Part shown: positions 44,705 through 52,279 of the stretch, one piece after another
Position numbering within the stretch: the first letter of the stretch is position 1
How the letters are laid out: each line of letters begins with the position of its first letter
Assembly (NCBI RefSeq): GCF_037076345.1
Contig: NZ_AP024702.1
Span: 992,001 to 1,056,000, forward strand
Length of the DNA stretch: 64,000 nucleotides
Reading direction: 5' to 3'
DNA from: Haloferula helveola
GTDB lineage: Bacteria; Verrucomicrobiota; Verrucomicrobiia; Verrucomicrobiales; Akkermansiaceae
Made by a program: the position numbers and the translations under genes
The notes under the pieces: generated by a model
Databases searched by the model: none
The model's input: the letters and a program-made list of their open reading frames with translations, nothing else
What the model was told of the DNA's origin: nothing

Positions 44705-46135
44705 ATGAAACCCCTTGCCTTTCTTTTCGCCCTGCTCGCCATCGGCTCCCTCAGGGCAGCCGACCGGCCCAACGTGCTGCTGATCTACATCGACGACCTC
44801 AAGCCGATGACCCGCGACTACGGCGAGGCCCACATGCACACGCCGAACTTCGACCGTCTCGCCGCCCGCGGACTGCGCTTCGAGCGGGCCTACTGCCAGG
44901 TTCCGACCTGCGGAGCTTCGCGGGCCAGCCTGATGACCTCGCGCTATCCGACCGTGAAGCGCTTTCCCGACTTCAAGTGCTGGGCCGAAAAGGACGCCCC
45001 CGGAGTGGTCACGTTGCCCCAGCGCTTCAAGGACGCCGGCTACGTGACCATTTCCAACGGCAAGATCTTCCACCACAAGGACGACACCGGAGCCCGCTCA
45101 TGGTCGGAACCGTCATGGCGCCCCAAGACCAGCGGCCGGACCTTCCATAACAAGGAGACGCAGGACTTCATGAAGACCTCGACCGCGACGCGGAAGTTGA
45201 ATGGCAAGACGATCAAGAAGGTGCCGATGTTCGAGAAGAGCAGGATCGGCACGATGGAAAGCCACGACGGACTCATCGCCAAGAAGACGATGGACGACCT
45301 CGAGCGCCTCTCGAAGAGCGACAAGCCGTTCTTCATCGCCTGCGGCTTCGCCAAGCCGCACATGCCCTTCTTTGCCCCCGAGTCGGCATGGGAACCCTAC
45401 AAGCTGCCGAAGATCGCGCTCGCCGAGTGGCGGCAGCGGCCCGAACCGGCACCGGCCTCGCTGCGGCAGGTGCGGGAGCAGTTCGCCTATGTCGTCAGGA
45501 ATCATGCCCTCACTCGCGAGATTCCCTACAACAACGACCTCTACCACCGCCACATGCGGCAGGGCTACTACGCCTGCGTCACCCATGTCGACGACCTCAC
45601 CGGCCGGCTTCTCGACAAGCTCGACCAACTGAAGCTCACGGAAAATACGGTAGTCGTCGTACTCGGTGATCACGGTTGGCTGCTCGGAGAGAACGGCGAG
45701 TGGGCGAAAAACCAGCTCCTTCCCGAGGCACTCCGCCCGGCCCTCTGGATGAGCGGTCCGGGCATCGCTGCTGGTAAGCAGGTCGACACATTCGTCGAGT
45801 TCGTCGACATCCACCCGACCCTCTGCGAGCTGGCCGGGATCGAGGTGGATCCCGACGCCATCGACGGCCGATCCTTCGCAGCCGTGCTCAAAGACCCGTC
45901 GTCAAACCACCGCGACCACGCCTACACCCGCTTCGGCCCCGGCGATGCCATAACGACCGAATCCCACTTCTACGTGAAGTGGAAGACCGAGGCAAACGGC
46001 GAGGAACGGATGCTGATCGACCTGAAGGCCGACTCCCTGGCCAAACGGAACATCGCCGGGGAAGAGGATCAGAAGGAGCGGATCGAGACGCTCGACCGGA
46101 AACTTGCCGCCAAACTCGAACAGGCACGGAACTGA
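44705..46135 (+). CDS. Secreted iduronate-2-sulfatase-like sulfatase (CGASR)
   Basis: 476-aa exported sulfatase resembling iduronate-2-sulfatases. The signal peptide ends at LRA-A. Metal-site Asp30-Asp31 lie in IYIDDLK, the formylglycine cysteine is Cys69 in CGASR, and a GDHGWLLGENGEW segment supplies the second metal ligands. The Ala at the position usually held by Pro (CxAxR) is a recognised alternative for this subgroup. The start is ATG 44705; the open frame upstream to 44312 lies antisense to the other sulfatase. Expected action is desulfation of uronate-bearing glycans, inferred from family resemblance. Confidence 0.88.
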   Translation: MKPLAFLFALLAIGSLRAADRPNVLLIYIDDLKPMTRDYGEAHMHTPNFDRLAARGLRFERAYCQVPTCGASRASLMTSRYPTVKRFPDFKCWAEKDAPGVVTLPQRFKDAGYVTISNGKIFHHKDDTGARSWSEPSWRPKTSGRTFHNKETQDFMKTSTATRKLNGKTIKKVPMFEKSRIGTMESHDGLIAKKTMDDLERLSKSDKPFFIACGFAKPHMPFFAPESAWEPYKLPKIALAEWRQRPEPAPASLRQVREQFAYVVRNHALTREIPYNNDLYHRHMRQGYYACVTHVDDLTGRLLDKLDQLKLTENTVVVVLGDHGWLLGENGEWAKNQLLPEALRPALWMSGPGIAAGKQVDTFVEFVDIHPTLCELAGIEVDPDAIDGRSFAAVLKDPSSNHRDHAYTRFGPGDAITTESHFYVKWKTEANGEERMLIDLKADSLAKRNIAGEEDQKERIETLDRKLAAKLEQARN

Positions 46136-46186
46136 GCCAGTCCTTGCACAGGACTCCGGAACTTTTTGTGGTTTCGGCTTCGAAAA

Positions 46187-46202
46187 TGGCACGGATCCGG
46201 CT
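46187..46202 (+). promoter_or_regulatory. Sigma-54 (RpoN) -24/-12 promoter
   Basis: TGGCACGGATCCGGCT matches the -24 box TGGCACG at all seven positions. The invariant GG and GC pairs are correctly spaced (10 nt between them), although the -12 box reads CGGCT and not TTGCW. It lies 64 bp upstream of the PEP-CTERM gene, and the likely transcription start would be near 46213. PEP-CTERM genes in other bacteria are known to be linked to sigma-54 and the PrsK/PrsR regulators, which supports the call. Confidence 0.6.
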
Positions 46203-46265
46203 TTCTAACAAAATGTCGGCCTAAGGGATTGCGTCCCTGCCAACCGCCGCCAGTCTGCCCCCGCC

Positions 46266-47108
46266 ATGCCCCTCAAGCTTGCTCTCTCCCCTCTCGTTCT
46301 GCTCCTCGCCCCGACCGCCTTTGCCGGCGTGATTTTCACCGACTCCTTCTCCGGATCCGGCGCACCGGGCGCCGCATGGGTCTCCGATGAGGAGATCAAC
46401 GCGACGGTGAACGTTAGCGGTGGCTCACTGAACGTCAATGCCGGCACCGTCACCGGCCTGAGCACGGTCCGGCACACGCTCGAACTCACCGGAACCGGCG
46501 CTCCGACGCTGACACTCGGATCGAGCTGGACGGTTGAGGCGGTCACCTCCATCGCTGACGGATCGGCATTCTCGACGATGGCCGGCGGAGAAGGCGTGCA
46601 AGTGACCCTCGGCGTCCGCAACAACCTCCCGGCCACGGACGACCGGGCGCAGGTCAACTTCGTCAATCTCAACTTCGGCGCAGGACCGCAGCACGCCGTG
46701 CGCGGCGCCCACCGGACCGGCGGCAGCGAAACCGAGAACATCACGATCATCGGCGACGCGACCGCGTCACTCACCGCCACCATCCGCATGGCCTACGACG
46801 CCAGCCTCGACCAGATCACGATGGGCCTCGATACCGGGTCGGGATTCTTTTCGCTGGTCTCTCCGGTCGACACCTCCGCCTGGAGCATGACCGACAGCGA
46901 TCCGCTCCTGATCCAGTTCGAGCTCGGGCTTGCGAAATTCTCGGGTGATCCGGCAAGCAGCACGTTTTCGATCGAGGACGGGGAACTGACCGTCGATGAA
47001 TTCAATGTCTACGACGAAGCCCTCTCGACCAATACGGTCGTTCCCGAGCCGTCCGTGGCGTTGCTCTCGCTCGTTGCGCTCGGCTTCGCTTTCCGCCGGC
47101 GCCGCTGA
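46266..47108 (+). CDS. PEP-CTERM sorting domain protein
   Basis: 280-aa exported protein. A signal peptide ends near PTAFA. The mature part is a single beta-rich, LamG-like jelly roll (DGSAFSTMAGGEGVQV, MGLDTGSGFFSLV). The C-terminal 23 residues are a canonical PEP-CTERM tripartite tail: VVPEP, a hydrophobic helix (ALLSLVALGFAF) and RRRR. The tail targets the protein to an exosortase for cleavage and surface or EPS attachment. No exosortase gene is in this window. It is the only PEP-CTERM protein here, and it has its own sigma-54-like promoter. Confidence 0.9.
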   Translation: MPLKLALSPLVLLLAPTAFAGVIFTDSFSGSGAPGAAWVSDEEINATVNVSGGSLNVNAGTVTGLSTVRHTLELTGTGAPTLTLGSSWTVEAVTSIADGSAFSTMAGGEGVQVTLGVRNNLPATDDRAQVNFVNLNFGAGPQHAVRGAHRTGGSETENITIIGDATASLTATIRMAYDASLDQITMGLDTGSGFFSLVSPVDTSAWSMTDSDPLLIQFELGLAKFSGDPASSTFSIEDGELTVDEFNVYDEALSTNTVVPEPSVALLSLVALGFAFRRRR

Positions 47109-47115
47109 GGGTGTT

Positions 47116-47508
47116 TCAGTGGATCACGTCGTAGACGAGGATCTTCCGGCACAGCGGCCGCGCCACTTCGGCGGCGAGCTTGGCATGAATCGGGTGCGGG
47201 TCGTAGGCCCGTAGCGATTCGACCGAGTCGAAGGTGATGATGTAGGCGAGATCGAACGAATCGTCGACAATCTCGCGGTCGCTCGCGATCACGTTGCCGT
47301 GGCGCACCGCCAGCACGCCCGGGATGGCCTCCAACTGCCCGGCCGCCGCATGTAGCCTTTCCTTATCGTCCCCGTTGCCCGGCCGTTTCAGCCAGAAGAT
47401 GACCACGTGATCGACCGTCCCCGGCTTCGGATCGGGAAGCACGGCGGTTGAGGGCCCGCACGCAGCGACCAACAGTGCGGACAAGCCGGCGACGAGAAAC
47501 GCTCTCAT
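47116..47508 (-). CDS. Dabb-domain lipoprotein
   Basis: 130-aa predicted lipoprotein. The N-terminus MRAFLVAGLSALLVAAC has a lipobox-like LVAAC with the lipidated cysteine near residue 17. The rest is a Dabb (stress-responsive A/B barrel) domain: DHVVIFWLKR, a central IPGVLAVRHG, DSFDLAYIITFDSVESLRAYDPHPIH and a terminal KILVYDVI strand. The enzymatic role of exported Dabb proteins is generally unknown. The frame is open far upstream, but only this Met starts a lipoprotein signal. It is convergent with the PEP-CTERM gene, with 7 bp between them. Confidence 0.85.
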   Translation of the reverse strand: MRAFLVAGLSALLVAACGPSTAVLPDPKPGTVDHVVIFWLKRPGNGDDKERLHAAAGQLEAIPGVLAVRHGNVIASDREIVDDSFDLAYIITFDSVESLRAYDPHPIHAKLAAEVARPLCRKILVYDVIH

Positions 47509-47610
47509 TCTCCGATACGAGCAGGCGGCAGCATTCGGGACAAGCTCCACGAATGGCGGAGGCATGGTCCCTCCCGTTACCGCTCGCATCCGCCGCGGCG
47601 GATCGATTAG

Positions 47611-48411
47611 ATGATCACCGTCATGAATGCGGCACGCAGGATCCTCGGCTGGCTGGCGATCGTTCTCGGGAGCCTCGGCATTCTGGTGAGCATTGCGGGG
47701 GCGATCGTTGTCTGGATCGTGAGCCAGAAGATCGGTGCATCCGTCGACCGGCTCGGAAACGAGGTTTCCACCTTCCTCTCCCGGATCGAGCAACGCTCGG
47801 ATGGACTGGGCGACCGGCTCGGCGAAGCACAGGCCAATGTCACGGCAGTCGAAACGAAGGCCGGCGAGGCGGTGAGCGGCCGGCTGGGCATGGAGCCGGG
47901 CGAACTCCGGGAGCTTTCCGCGAGAATCAGCGGCTACATCGAACGCACCCGCGACTGGCTCGCGGTCGCCGAATCGACCTCGGAGTTGGTGCAGGTGTTT
48001 CGCAGCGTCATCGAATCGGCCGGCGCGGTGACCGGTGCGGAAAGCCGCAGCGATCTGGCCGATGCGCTCGCCGCGGGACGGAAGGATATCGCCGAAGCCC
48101 GTCAGGCGGTCGGGGAACTCCAGGCTGCCCTGGAGGAGTTGGAAAGCGGGGCAACTGCCGCAGACGCCGATCCGCAAAAGCTCTCGCCCTTGGGCAAATG
48201 CGCCGCGGCTCTGGAAAAACTGGAGGACCGCACCCGTGCCTTTTCCGGGAGACTCCGGAAAATCGACGGGGGGATCAAGGAACTGAGACGTCAGATCAAA
48301 CAACAGCTATTCGTAGGATCACTCCTCGTCACCCTGCTGCTCGGTTGGCACGGACTTGCCCAAGCCGCACTGACAGGCTGGGGCCGGCGCAGGGTCCGAC
48401 AGGCAGATTGA
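47611..48411 (+). CDS. Hypothetical two-helix coiled-coil membrane protein
   Basis: 266-aa protein I do not recognise. One membrane helix lies at about residues 11-38 and another at about 243-258. Between them is a long, charged, helical segment of roughly 200 residues with heptad-like Leu/Ala/Glu spacing (for example RQAVGELQAALEELES), predicted to be a coiled coil on one side of the membrane. No enzyme motif. Its neighbours, a Dabb lipoprotein and a large secreted protein, give no firm clue. The ORF is supported by the ordered TM-coil-TM architecture. Confidence 0.7.
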   Translation: MITVMNAARRILGWLAIVLGSLGILVSIAGAIVVWIVSQKIGASVDRLGNEVSTFLSRIEQRSDGLGDRLGEAQANVTAVETKAGEAVSGRLGMEPGELRELSARISGYIERTRDWLAVAESTSELVQVFRSVIESAGAVTGAESRSDLADALAAGRKDIAEARQAVGELQAALEELESGATAADADPQKLSPLGKCAAALEKLEDRTRAFSGRLRKIDGGIKELRRQIKQQLFVGSLLVTLLLGWHGLAQAALTGWGRRRVRQAD

Positions 48412-48556
48412 GACGGCCCGCGGGTCCCGTGGAAACTCGTGACCGCGAGTTCACGAAAAACGTCTCGCGGCCCAATTCACATTCCGTTAATGGACAGGGT
48501 CGATGCGGACGGATCCGTCCGGCCGCTCCTCCCCAATCCCAATCCCCTCGACTGTC

Positions 48557-51349
48557 ATGTTGCGCCTCCCCTGCGCGGCCGCGCTTTTCGCCGCAGCCGG
48601 TATTTCTTGTGTCCATGCCCAGGATTCGACTCCTCCCGAAGTCGCTTCGATTACCGTAAGTCCGGGCTCGATCGATGTCGCCAGCAGTGACGGAGCCGTG
48701 ACGGTGACCGTGAACATCACTGACGACTCCAGCGGTTTCGATTTCGGGAACTTCTTCCTCTATCGCCCGGGTGACCAGTTCGTGGATTCGTTCTTCTTCG
48801 ATTCGGGTGCCAGGATTTCGGGCGACGATCTGGATGGCGTGTACGAAATGACCCTTCCGGTTTCCCAATACTCGCCTCCCGGAACCTGGAGCGTCGGAGT
48901 ACTCGCCTTCGACAACGATTCGAACCAGATCACCTACGACTCGTCAGGAACCGCCTTTCCCGTCCCGGGTGACGAGGAGTTCGACGTCACGAATGCCGGC
49001 ACGATCGATAACGCGATTCCAACCGTGGCGAACCTCTCCGCCAGTCCCGCGACCATCGATACCTCCGGCCCATTTCGCACCGTGACCCTCACGCTCGACA
49101 TCGCGGACCCGCTGAGCGGGTTCCTTTACGGGTTCGTCAATGTCTACGACCCGAACTCCAACTTCCAGAACTCCATCAATCCATTTTACGACGGTAGCAA
49201 CCGCACTTCGGGAACCGACACCAACGGCAGCTATCAGATCACCTTCGAGCTCCCGCCCGGAAGCCTCGAAGGAACATGGATGATCGATGTCTCGACCCGC
49301 GACCAGGCCGGCAACAGCGGCTTCTCACCCGGCAGCTCCGTGACCTTCGAGGTCGACAACAGCGGAGCGGCGACCGGTGACGTCTCGGATGCCATCGATG
49401 CCACCCAGTTCCCGTGGTCGGTCTCCGGAGATGAGGACTGGTTCTTCCAAACGTCGGTCACCCATGACGGAATCGACGCCGCGCAGAGCGGCCCCATCGA
49501 CGACAACGGATCAACGTCGCTCGAATTGACGATCATCGGCCCGGGCACCCTCGACTTCTGGTGGAAGGTCGACTCGGAAGAGGACTACGACATCCTGTCC
49601 GTTGAAGTGCTCGGGACGGGCAACTTCGAGGAAATCAGCGGCAACGTGGATTGGACCCAGTCGAGCGTGCTGATCCCTCCGGGGCCGCAAACGGTGATCT
49701 TCGATTACAGCAAGGACAACAGCGTATCGTCCGGCGCGGACACAGGCTGGGTCGACCGCGTCTACTTCGCCGCCGATGCCGATGGTGAAGCGCCGGTCAT
49801 CCAGTACATCAGCATCACTCCGAATCCGGTGGATATTTCCGGAGGTGACCAGACCTACACGATCACCGTTGAGGTTTCCGACGAATTCAACGGATTCGAT
49901 TCCGGCAATCTCACAATCTACGACCCCTTCGGCGAGTACTACGACGATCTCTATTTCGACAGCTTCAACCTGGTCTCGGGTGACGAGTTTTTCGGCACCT
50001 ACGAAGTCGAGGGCACGATCTACCAGAGCGACCTGATCCCGCAGATCGACTACAGCCTCGGACAATGGTACGTCGAAGCGGAGGTCGGCGATGCGGTTGA
50101 CGGCTACTCCCGTTACTACAGTGAATTCGACGACCCCTTCCCGAACCCGGGGGACGAAACCTTCGTCGTCAGCGACGGAGGGTCGGTGGGGACCGGCCCG
50201 CCGGTACTCGAAAGCATCAACTCCATCCTCCCCGACCCGGTCGACGCTTCCGCGGGAGCGACGAGCGTCACGGTGAACTTCGATGTTTCCGACGGAGACA
50301 ACGGACTCGATTACGGGTTCGTGGAACTCTACAACCCGACAGGCGGGTTCGTGAATTCGGTCTATTTCTCAAACACCGATCTCGTCGCCGGAGATGAGTT
50401 CTCCGGAACCTACGAGGTAACGGTTCCGATTCCGCAGTACGCACCGCCGGGAACGTGGTCGGTGAACTTCTACCTCCAGGACTTCGGAGGCGATGACCGG
50501 AACTACCCGTTCGACGAACCCTTCGCGAATCCGGGCGACGAGGAGTTCGCCGTCACCAATACAGGAACCGCGGATACGACAGGGCCCGTACTTCATTCGT
50601 TCTCGCTGAACCCGACCACGGTGGACACCACCTCGATGGCCGAGACGATCGATGTCGATTTCAACGTAACCGACGATTTGGCCGGCATCCGCGGCATCTT
50701 TCTGTTCGTCTACGATCCATCCGGCACGTTCCAGTTCACGGTTTCGGTCGATCCGGCCTCGGGTGTCGCGGGCGACTTCACCACGACCATCAACCTTCCC
50801 ATGTCCAGCGCCGAGGGCACTTGGGAAGTCGTGGTCTTCCTGCGCGACTTCGTCGGCAATACGAACCGATACGGGCAGTTCGGAGATCCGTTTCCGGTTC
50901 CGGGCTCGGAGGAGTTCGTCAACGTGACTCCCACACTCTCGACATTCGAGACCCTGATGGCGGCGTATCCGTTGACTGGAGCCGACGCGGCCGCGGACGC
51001 GAACCCTGACTTCGACCTTTTCTCGAACATCTTCGAGATCCTTCTGGGACTTGACCCCACCGTCGCCGACTTCCCCGTCCCGGCGGTGTATGACTCCCAT
51101 GTCGCGGGCGGTGAACTGCGGATCGATTTCACCATCGATCCGTCGTTGAGCATTCACGCCAACGGACAGTTTCTCGAAGTCGACGACGGCACCAATCCGC
51201 CCTTCGAGATTACCGGACAATCCTCCAACAACCTGAGCACCTGGACCCATCAGCTTCCGGTTCTGATCAGCGGCACAACCTACCGGGTTTCGATCCCGAT
51301 CGGCCCCGACACCACCGGCAATCTCCGGCTCTTCGCCAGGGACCCGTGA
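48557..51349 (+). CDS. Secreted five-repeat Ig-like protein with inserted jelly-roll domain
   Basis: 930-aa exported protein starting at ATG 48557 with the signal peptide MLRLPCAAALFAAAGISCVHAQ. Five homologous repeats of about 120-130 residues make up most of it. Each opens P-x-(V/I/L)-x-S/I-P-x-x-(V/I)-D, has a strand FGxxxLYxPxGxF, and usually ends PxPGDExFxVTNxGT. Between repeats 2 and 3 (about residues 275-420) is a different, MAM-like domain (LTWxVSGDEDWFFQ, GPGTLDFWWKV, YSKDNSVSSGADTGWVD) that recurs in Verrucomicrobiota secreted proteins. The C-terminus (about 800-930) contains an Asp-rich NPDFDLFSN loop and ends RLFARDP. No catalytic motif; an adhesive or structural role is inferred. 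Confidence 0.8.
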   Translation: MLRLPCAAALFAAAGISCVHAQDSTPPEVASITVSPGSIDVASSDGAVTVTVNITDDSSGFDFGNFFLYRPGDQFVDSFFFDSGARISGDDLDGVYEMTLPVSQYSPPGTWSVGVLAFDNDSNQITYDSSGTAFPVPGDEEFDVTNAGTIDNAIPTVANLSASPATIDTSGPFRTVTLTLDIADPLSGFLYGFVNVYDPNSNFQNSINPFYDGSNRTSGTDTNGSYQITFELPPGSLEGTWMIDVSTRDQAGNSGFSPGSSVTFEVDNSGAATGDVSDAIDATQFPWSVSGDEDWFFQTSVTHDGIDAAQSGPIDDNGSTSLELTIIGPGTLDFWWKVDSEEDYDILSVEVLGTGNFEEISGNVDWTQSSVLIPPGPQTVIFDYSKDNSVSSGADTGWVDRVYFAADADGEAPVIQYISITPNPVDISGGDQTYTITVEVSDEFNGFDSGNLTIYDPFGEYYDDLYFDSFNLVSGDEFFGTYEVEGTIYQSDLIPQIDYSLGQWYVEAEVGDAVDGYSRYYSEFDDPFPNPGDETFVVSDGGSVGTGPPVLESINSILPDPVDASAGATSVTVNFDVSDGDNGLDYGFVELYNPTGGFVNSVYFSNTDLVAGDEFSGTYEVTVPIPQYAPPGTWSVNFYLQDFGGDDRNYPFDEPFANPGDEEFAVTNTGTADTTGPVLHSFSLNPTTVDTTSMAETIDVDFNVTDDLAGIRGIFLFVYDPSGTFQFTVSVDPASGVAGDFTTTINLPMSSAEGTWEVVVFLRDFVGNTNRYGQFGDPFPVPGSEEFVNVTPTLSTFETLMAAYPLTGADAAADANPDFDLFSNIFEILLGLDPTVADFPVPAVYDSHVAGGELRIDFTIDPSLSIHANGQFLEVDDGTNPPFEITGQSSNNLSTWTHQLPVLISGTTYRVSIPIGPDTTGNLRLFARDP

Positions 51350-51354
51350 CCCCG

Positions 51355-51387
51355 TCAGGGCCCTGCGTCCTCTCACGGACGCCCTGA
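51355..51387 (+). terminator. Imperfect terminator hairpin
   Basis: An outer stem TCAGG/CCTGA (51355-51359/51383-51387) and an inner stem GCGTCC/GGACGC (51365-51370/51377-51382) are separated on the left arm by a 5-nt bulge. There is no T tract. It follows the stop of the five-repeat protein by 5 bp, so a role in termination is possible but unproven. Confidence 0.4.
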
Positions 51388-51421
51388 GACACATAGGGTT
51401 GCACATCGGGGCCGATTGCCA

Positions 51422-52279
51422 ATGATCCACGCCATGAGCTTTCGCAAAGCCGTGGTGACCGCCGCCAGCCCGACGGAGTCGCACCTCCCCCTGCAAACGC
51501 TGGTCGATCCCGAAGGCGTCTCCCGCCCGGCCCTCGAAATCCTCCTCGACGACCTGTTCGCCGCCGGGCTCGACTCGGCCGCCGTGGTCATCGCGCCGGG
51601 CAAACGGGACGCCTACCTGAACGCCGCCGGTGCACGCGCCGATCGCCTCACGCTGATCGAGCAGACGGAACCGCGGGGATACGGACACGCGGTCTGGACC
51701 GCGCGCGACTACACCGAGGACGACCCGTTCGTGCTGCTCGTCGGCGATCACCTTTTCCACAGCCGGAAGCAAACCTCATGCGTGGCGCAGTTGCTCGAAG
51801 TCGCCGCAGGGCACGATGGCTGCGTGTCGGGAGTGCAACCGACCCACGAGAGCCAGCTGCACCTGTATGGAACGATTGGCGGGCGCCGCGTGCCCTCCAC
51901 TCCATCGGTAATGGAGGTCACGACCATGGTCGAGAAGCCAACGCCGACCTTGGCCGAACAGGAGCTCTTCATCTCCGGACTCCGGGCGGGCAACTACTAC
52001 TGCTTTTTCGGAATCCACGCCCTGACTCCGAAGGTCATGGAATCCCTGGACCGCAAGGTATCCGCATTGCAGGAGGGTGAGACGCTCGGCCTGACCTCGA
52101 CTTTGGCGGAAATCGCCCACTCGGAAAAGTACCTCGCGGTCGAGATCGACGGACAACGCTTCAACATCGGCGAACGCTACGGACTGCTCCGCGCCCAACT
52201 CTCTCTGGCGCTGGCCGGGCCTCATCGCGACGAGATCCTCAGCATGCTGATCGAGATCACCGCCACCTCCCGGCCATGA
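51422..52279 (+). CDS. GalU-like nucleotidyltransferase domain protein with degenerate active-site loop
   Basis: 285-aa protein with the fold features of glucose-1-phosphate uridylyltransferases: an opening KAVVTAASP strand, LLVGDHLF (the D of the second motif), [28 protein letters not shown], and a late [14 protein letters not shown] helix. The diagnostic glycine-rich loop GxGTRxxPxTK is missing; in its place stands [20 protein letters not shown]. It may be inactive, regulatory or altered in chemistry. The last 4 bases overlap the ATG of the downstream kinase-pyrophosphorylase fusion, so the two are translationally coupled and probably form one pathway or complex. The start could be ATG 51422 or 51434. 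Confidence 0.75.
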   Translation: MIHAMSFRKAVVTAASPTESHLPLQTLVDPEGVSRPALEILLDDLFAAGLDSAAVVIAPGKRDAYLNAAGARADRLTLIEQTEPRGYGHAVWTARDYTEDDPFVLLVGDHLFHSRKQTSCVAQLLEVAAGHDGCVSGVQPTHESQLHLYGTIGGRRVPSTPSVMEVTTMVEKPTPTLAEQELFISGLRAGNYYCFFGIHALTPKVMESLDRKVSALQEGETLGLTSTLAEIAHSEKYLAVEIDGQRFNIGERYGLLRAQLSLALAGPHRDEILSMLIEITATSRP

